Notes under the pieces: model-generated
Databases searched by the model: none
What the model was told of the DNA's origin: nothing
Seen by the model: the letters and a program-made list of their open reading frames with translations, nothing else
Program-made: the position numbers and the translations under genes
Shown here: positions 14,819 through 16,855 of the stretch, in pieces
Layout of the letters: each line of letters starts with the position of its first letter
Position numbering within the stretch: the first letter of the stretch is position 1
NCBI GenBank assembly: GCA_963204845.1
Contig: CAUJIL010000079.1
Span: forward strand, 1-16,855
From: Pseudomonadota bacterium
GTDB taxonomy: Bacteria > Pseudomonadota > Gammaproteobacteria > Pseudomonadales > UBA5518
Direction of reading: 5' to 3'
DNA length: 16,855 nt

Positions 14819-15709
14819 TCATTCGGTATACAGCTCGACCAGCGTCGCCAGGTCTTCCTCCGGCTGCGCGCGCAGCGCCTGCTGGCGCAGCAGTTGCGCG
14901 GCCAGCGCGGCCAGCGGCAGCGCGGCACCGCTCGCCCGCGCGCCGTCGAGCGCCAGATCCAGCTCACGGCGCAACGCGACGGTGGTGGCCAGCAACGGTT
15001 CGAACTCGCGCACCGCCATGCGCGTCCCCACCTGCTGCAGCAACAGCGAGTCGGCCGGCGCCCCGGCCAGGGCTTCCGGCAGGCGCTCCGTATCGACGCC
15101 GCTGCGCTCGGCCCACGCGATGGTCTCGGCGAGCGCGAGCACGGTGGTGCCGGCCAGCAGCGCGTGGCACAGCCGGGCCGCCTGCCCGGCTCCCGCTTCG
15201 CCCATGTGCGTGGCGCGCGAACAGAAGCGCTCGAGCACTGGCCGCGCGCGCTCGACGTCGTCTTCGTCGCCGCCAACGACCGCGACCAGCGTGCCCTGCT
15301 CGGCGTCCTCGAGGTCACCGAGCACCGGCGCATCGACCCACCCCATGCCACTGCGCTGCGCAAGCTCGCGCGCGAGCCGGCGCGTCGCGGCCGGCCCGGT
15401 GGCGGAAAGGTCGATCAGCAACTGCTCCTCGCTGGCGAAGGACGCAATGCCATCGGCGCCGAACACGAGCTCCTCGACCGCATCGGCCCCGTCCAGGCAC
15501 AGCAGCACGACGTCGCAGCGCTCCACGAGTTCCGCGATCGAAGCGACCGGTTCGGCCCCGCGCTCCGCGACCGCGTCACACACTTCCGCGCTGCGGTTCC
15601 AGACCAACAGCGTGGCACCGTCGTCGAGCAGCCGGGCGGCGATCGCGCGCCCCAGGCGGCCCAGGCCGAGCAGTCCGGTCACCGCCTCACGCGAACTCAC
15701 CCGCACCAC
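14819..15709 (-). CDS. NAD-binding beta-hydroxyacid dehydrogenase (3-hydroxyisobutyrate dehydrogenase) homologue with altered active site
   Basis: The fold is clear: GLLGLGRLGRAIA (12-24) is the GxGxxG nucleotide loop, followed by the N-terminal Rossmann domain and an all-helical C-terminal domain, 296 residues in all. Key family residues differ. The substrate motif DAPVSGG reads DAPVLGD (126-132). The catalytic block G-x-G-x-x-x-K-x-x-N-N reads GAGQAARLCHA (173-183), so Lys becomes Arg179 and the two Asn become His182 and Ala183. It may use another mechanism (as imine reductases of this fold do), have another substrate, or be inactive. All possible starts are GTG (15709, 15706, 15700, 15682). 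The longest is given; 15682 best fits family N-termini and starts just after the cupin stop. Translation is probably coupled to the cupin gene. Confidence 0.85.
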   Translation of the reverse strand: MVRVSSREAVTGLLGLGRLGRAIAARLLDDGATLLVWNRSAEVCDAVAERGAEPVASIAELVERCDVVLLCLDGADAVEELVFGADGIASFASEEQLLIDLSATGPAATRRLARELAQRSGMGWVDAPVLGDLEDAEQGTLVAVVGGDEDDVERARPVLERFCSRATHMGEAGAGQAARLCHALLAGTTVLALAETIAWAERSGVDTERLPEALAGAPADSLLLQQVGTRMAVREFEPLLATTVALRRELDLALDGARASGAALPLAALAAQLLRQQALRAQPEEDLATLVELYTE

Positions 15710-16034
15710 CCGCCGGGCCGAAGATCGCGAGCAGCGTCAGGTCCTCGCGGATGTCGAAGAAGGAGTGGTCGGTGGTCGCGCCGACGAACAGCACCGTTCC
15801 CGCACCGACCTCCTGCTCCTGCCCGTCGACCCGCAGTCGCGCGCTGCCTTCCAGCACCACGTAGATCTCGTCCTCCAGGTGCGGCGCCTGCATGTCGCGC
15901 GCGCCCGCCGGCAGACGATAGATCGCGCACGACATCTGTTCCCCGCGCAGGAACTCGAAGATCCGCGGCTCGGCACCAGCCACCCGGCGCTTGAGCTGTT
16001 CGAGATCGAAGACCTTCCAGACTGCAGACGACAT
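15687..16034 (-). CDS. Small single-domain cupin protein
   Basis: A 115-residue protein with one cupin beta-barrel. Motif 1 is visible as PHLEDEIYVVLEGSARL (51-67), with His52 and Glu56 and the Gly that ends the motif. Motif 2 is VGAGTVLFVGATTDHSFFD (76-94), with His90. The canonical HxH pair is reduced to a single His, so metal binding may involve fewer ligands or be absent. Such proteins can be metal-dependent dioxygenases, isomerases or sensors; no function can be assigned. It is first in a three-gene set with the dehydrogenase homologue and CoA-binding protein. A sigma70-like promoter lies 42-71 bases upstream. Its Shine-Dalgarno sequence (AGG) is poor. Confidence 0.85.
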   Translation of the reverse strand: MSSAVWKVFDLEQLKRRVAGAEPRIFEFLRGEQMSCAIYRLPAGARDMQAPHLEDEIYVVLEGSARLRVDGQEQEVGAGTVLFVGATTDHSFFDIREDLTLLAIFGPAGGAGEFA

Positions 16035-16076
16035 CGGCCTGACCCCCGGGTCGAAGACATCGGTGAAGAGCGGGGA

Positions 16077-16105
16077 ACTCTACTGCGCCCGCCCCATACT
16101 GCCAA
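16077..16105 (-). promoter_or_regulatory. Sigma70-like promoter for the cupin-dehydrogenase-CoA-binding genes
   Basis: On the minus strand TTGGCA (16105-16100; 5 of 6) and TAGAGT (16082-16077; 4 of 6) are exactly 17 bases apart, 42 bases before the cupin ATG, in the gap after the acetyltransferase gene. This is the best promoter match I found in the window. Confidence 0.5.
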
Positions 16106-16124
16106 GCGCCGCGCTCAGCGATGC

Positions 16125-16727
16125 TCAGTTGGCCTCGGCGTGGTGCGCCAGCCGGGCGCGCAGGTGGCGCTGCACGTCGGCCCACTCGGCCGCGAGGATG
16201 CTGTACATGACGGTGTCGCGCACCGATCCGTCGCGCCGCGCCATGTGGTGGCGCAACACGCCTTCCCGCTGCGCGCCCAGCGCCTCCATCGCGCGCTGCG
16301 AGGCGAAATTGAAGCGATCGGTGCGCAGGCCCACGGCGGCACAGCCCAGCGTGTCGAAGGCGTGCCCGAGCAGCAGCAGCTTGCAGGCCGCGTTGACGTG
16401 CGAGCGCTGGGCGCTGCGCGCGTACCATGTGTAACCGATCTCCAGGCGCCCGATCGCGGGCGCGATCTCGTAGCAACGCGTGCTGCCGACCAGTGCGCCA
16501 CGGCGCAGGTCGCGCACCGCCCACGCCAGCGTCGTCCCCGCCGCCACGCCCTGCAGTGCCTGCGTGATCCAGCCGTCCATCTCGTGCGGTGCGGGCACCG
16601 ATGCGTACCACAGCTCCCACAGGCGTCCATCGGCCACCGCGGTCGCCAGTTCATCCCGATGCCCGATCGCCAGCGGTTCGAGCCGCACCCCGTGCGCCTC
16701 GAGCGTGACCGGCCCGCTGCTGTCCAT
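16125..16727 (-). CDS. GNAT-family N-acetyltransferase (RimJ/RimL type)
   Basis: From ATG at 16727 the protein has 200 residues. It begins VTLEAHGVRLEPLAIGHRDEL (split 7-27), the usual first strand and helix of RimJ/RimL-like enzymes, continues with LEIGYTWYARSAQRSHVN (95-112), where acetyl-CoA pyrophosphate binding is expected, KLLLLGHAFDTLG (116-128), and ends with NFASQRAMEALGAQREGVLRHHM (split 140-162) and RDTVMYSI. These enzymes transfer an acetyl group from acetyl-CoA to an amine, such as a protein N-terminus, amino acid or antibiotic; the acceptor is not predictable here. AGGAG eight bases upstream decides this start over an in-frame ATG at 16769. It is on the same strand as the cupin set but separated by 90 bases with a promoter. 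Confidence 0.9.
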   Translation of the reverse strand: MDSSGPVTLEAHGVRLEPLAIGHRDELATAVADGRLWELWYASVPAPHEMDGWITQALQGVAAGTTLAWAVRDLRRGALVGSTRCYEIAPAIGRLEIGYTWYARSAQRSHVNAACKLLLLGHAFDTLGCAAVGLRTDRFNFASQRAMEALGAQREGVLRHHMARRDGSVRDTVMYSILAAEWADVQRHLRARLAHHAEAN

Positions 16728-16735
16728 CTGCGGTT

Positions 16736-16740
16736 CTCCT
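16736..16740 (-). promoter_or_regulatory. Ribosome binding site of the acetyltransferase gene
   Basis: AGGAG on the minus strand eight bases before ATG at 16727, the strongest ribosome site in the region, which selects the 200-residue form over a 214-residue one. Confidence 0.7.
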
Positions 16741-16752
16741 GTGCTCGTGCTC

Positions 16753-16767
16753 GTCCGGATGCCGGAC
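16753..16767. promoter_or_regulatory. Short inverted repeat upstream of the acetyltransferase gene
   Basis: GTCCGG and CCGGAC are perfect 6-base arms around ATG, 26-40 bases before the start codon. It could be an operator or a leader hairpin. GC-rich arms of this length are only weak evidence. Confidence 0.25.
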
Positions 16768-16790
16768 ACGGGTCAACTTCGTCCTGTGGC

Positions 16791-16802
16791 CGAACATGTT
16801 CG
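16791..16802. promoter_or_regulatory. 12-base perfect palindrome upstream of the acetyltransferase gene
   Basis: CGAACATGTTCG is a complete palindrome 64-75 bases before the acetyltransferase ATG. It resembles a dimeric repressor half-site pair (GAAC, two bases, GTTC), but the two-base gap does not match the usual LexA boxes. It may belong to this gene or to one beyond the right edge. Confidence 0.35.
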
Positions 16803-16855
16803 ATACGCCACGCCGATCGATGTCCTGGCACTTCCCGGATCTACATCGTAGGTCG

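Noticed and set aside
16791..16802. CGAACATGTTCG as a LexA/SOS box
   Set aside because: The gap between half-sites is two bases, shorter than in known LexA boxes of either Gram-positive or proteobacterial type, and the downstream acetyltransferase is not an SOS gene.
1..16855. CRISPR array, tRNA or rRNA genes, insertion sequences, attachment sites
   Set aside because: No spaced direct repeats, cloverleaf-like segments, transposase motifs or terminal inverted repeats were seen on either strand.

Overview
The window is a gene-dense, very GC-rich piece of a Gram-negative chromosome. The Gram-negative call rests on a TonB-dependent receptor, an MltD-type lytic transglycosylase lipoprotein and several periplasmic c-type cytochromes. 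The mix of genes (TonB receptor with the EEIVVTAQ box, type III CoA transferase, wax ester synthase/DGAT, luciferase-like F420/FMN oxidoreductase, cytochrome c4) suggests a gammaproteobacterium living on lipids or complex organic matter. The lineage cannot be fixed from this sequence. I found no rRNA, tRNA, insertion sequence, CRISPR array or prophage gene. No gap without a gene exceeds 140 bases.

Layout: (1) 1-1388, minus: N-terminal two thirds or so of a TonB-dependent receptor, cut by the window edge, divergent from (2) a class II aldolase (1523-2218, plus) whose 3' end overlaps that of (3) a MltD-like transglycosylase (2167-3642, minus). (4) 3721-7118, minus: a tight three-gene operon for exported c-type cytochromes, in transcription order a cytochrome c4-like di-haem protein, a MauG/cytochrome c peroxidase-like di-haem enzyme, and a right-handed beta-helix protein fused to a C-terminal cytochrome c domain. 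A perfect 16-base dyad (7161-7176) sits in its promoter region. (5) 7194-8935, minus: alanine dehydrogenase followed by an overlapping TetR-family regulator that starts at GTG. (6) 9053-11516, minus: MFS transporter plus CaiB/BaiF CoA transferase. (7) 11656-12543, plus: LLM-class oxidoreductase. (8) 12655-14406, plus: WS/DGAT acyltransferase with a histone H1-like Lys/Ala/Arg-rich tail. (9) 14425-16034, minus: cupin, divergent beta-hydroxyacid dehydrogenase homologue and YccU-type CoA-binding protein, behind a good sigma70-like promoter. (10) 16125-16727, minus: RimJ/RimL-type GNAT acetyltransferase.

The most interesting unit is the cytochrome operon. Its three products should all be exported and carry five c-type haems between them (2+2+1). 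One joins a parallel beta-helix, a fold usually used for polysaccharide binding or modification, to an electron-carrying haem domain. This suggests a periplasmic redox system acting on a polymer, glycan or protein substrate, with the TetR regulator next door as a candidate controller. The function is inference; the architecture is directly visible. Secondary points are a beta-HAD-family dehydrogenase that lacks the catalytic lysine and the basic DNA-binding-like tail on the acyltransferase.
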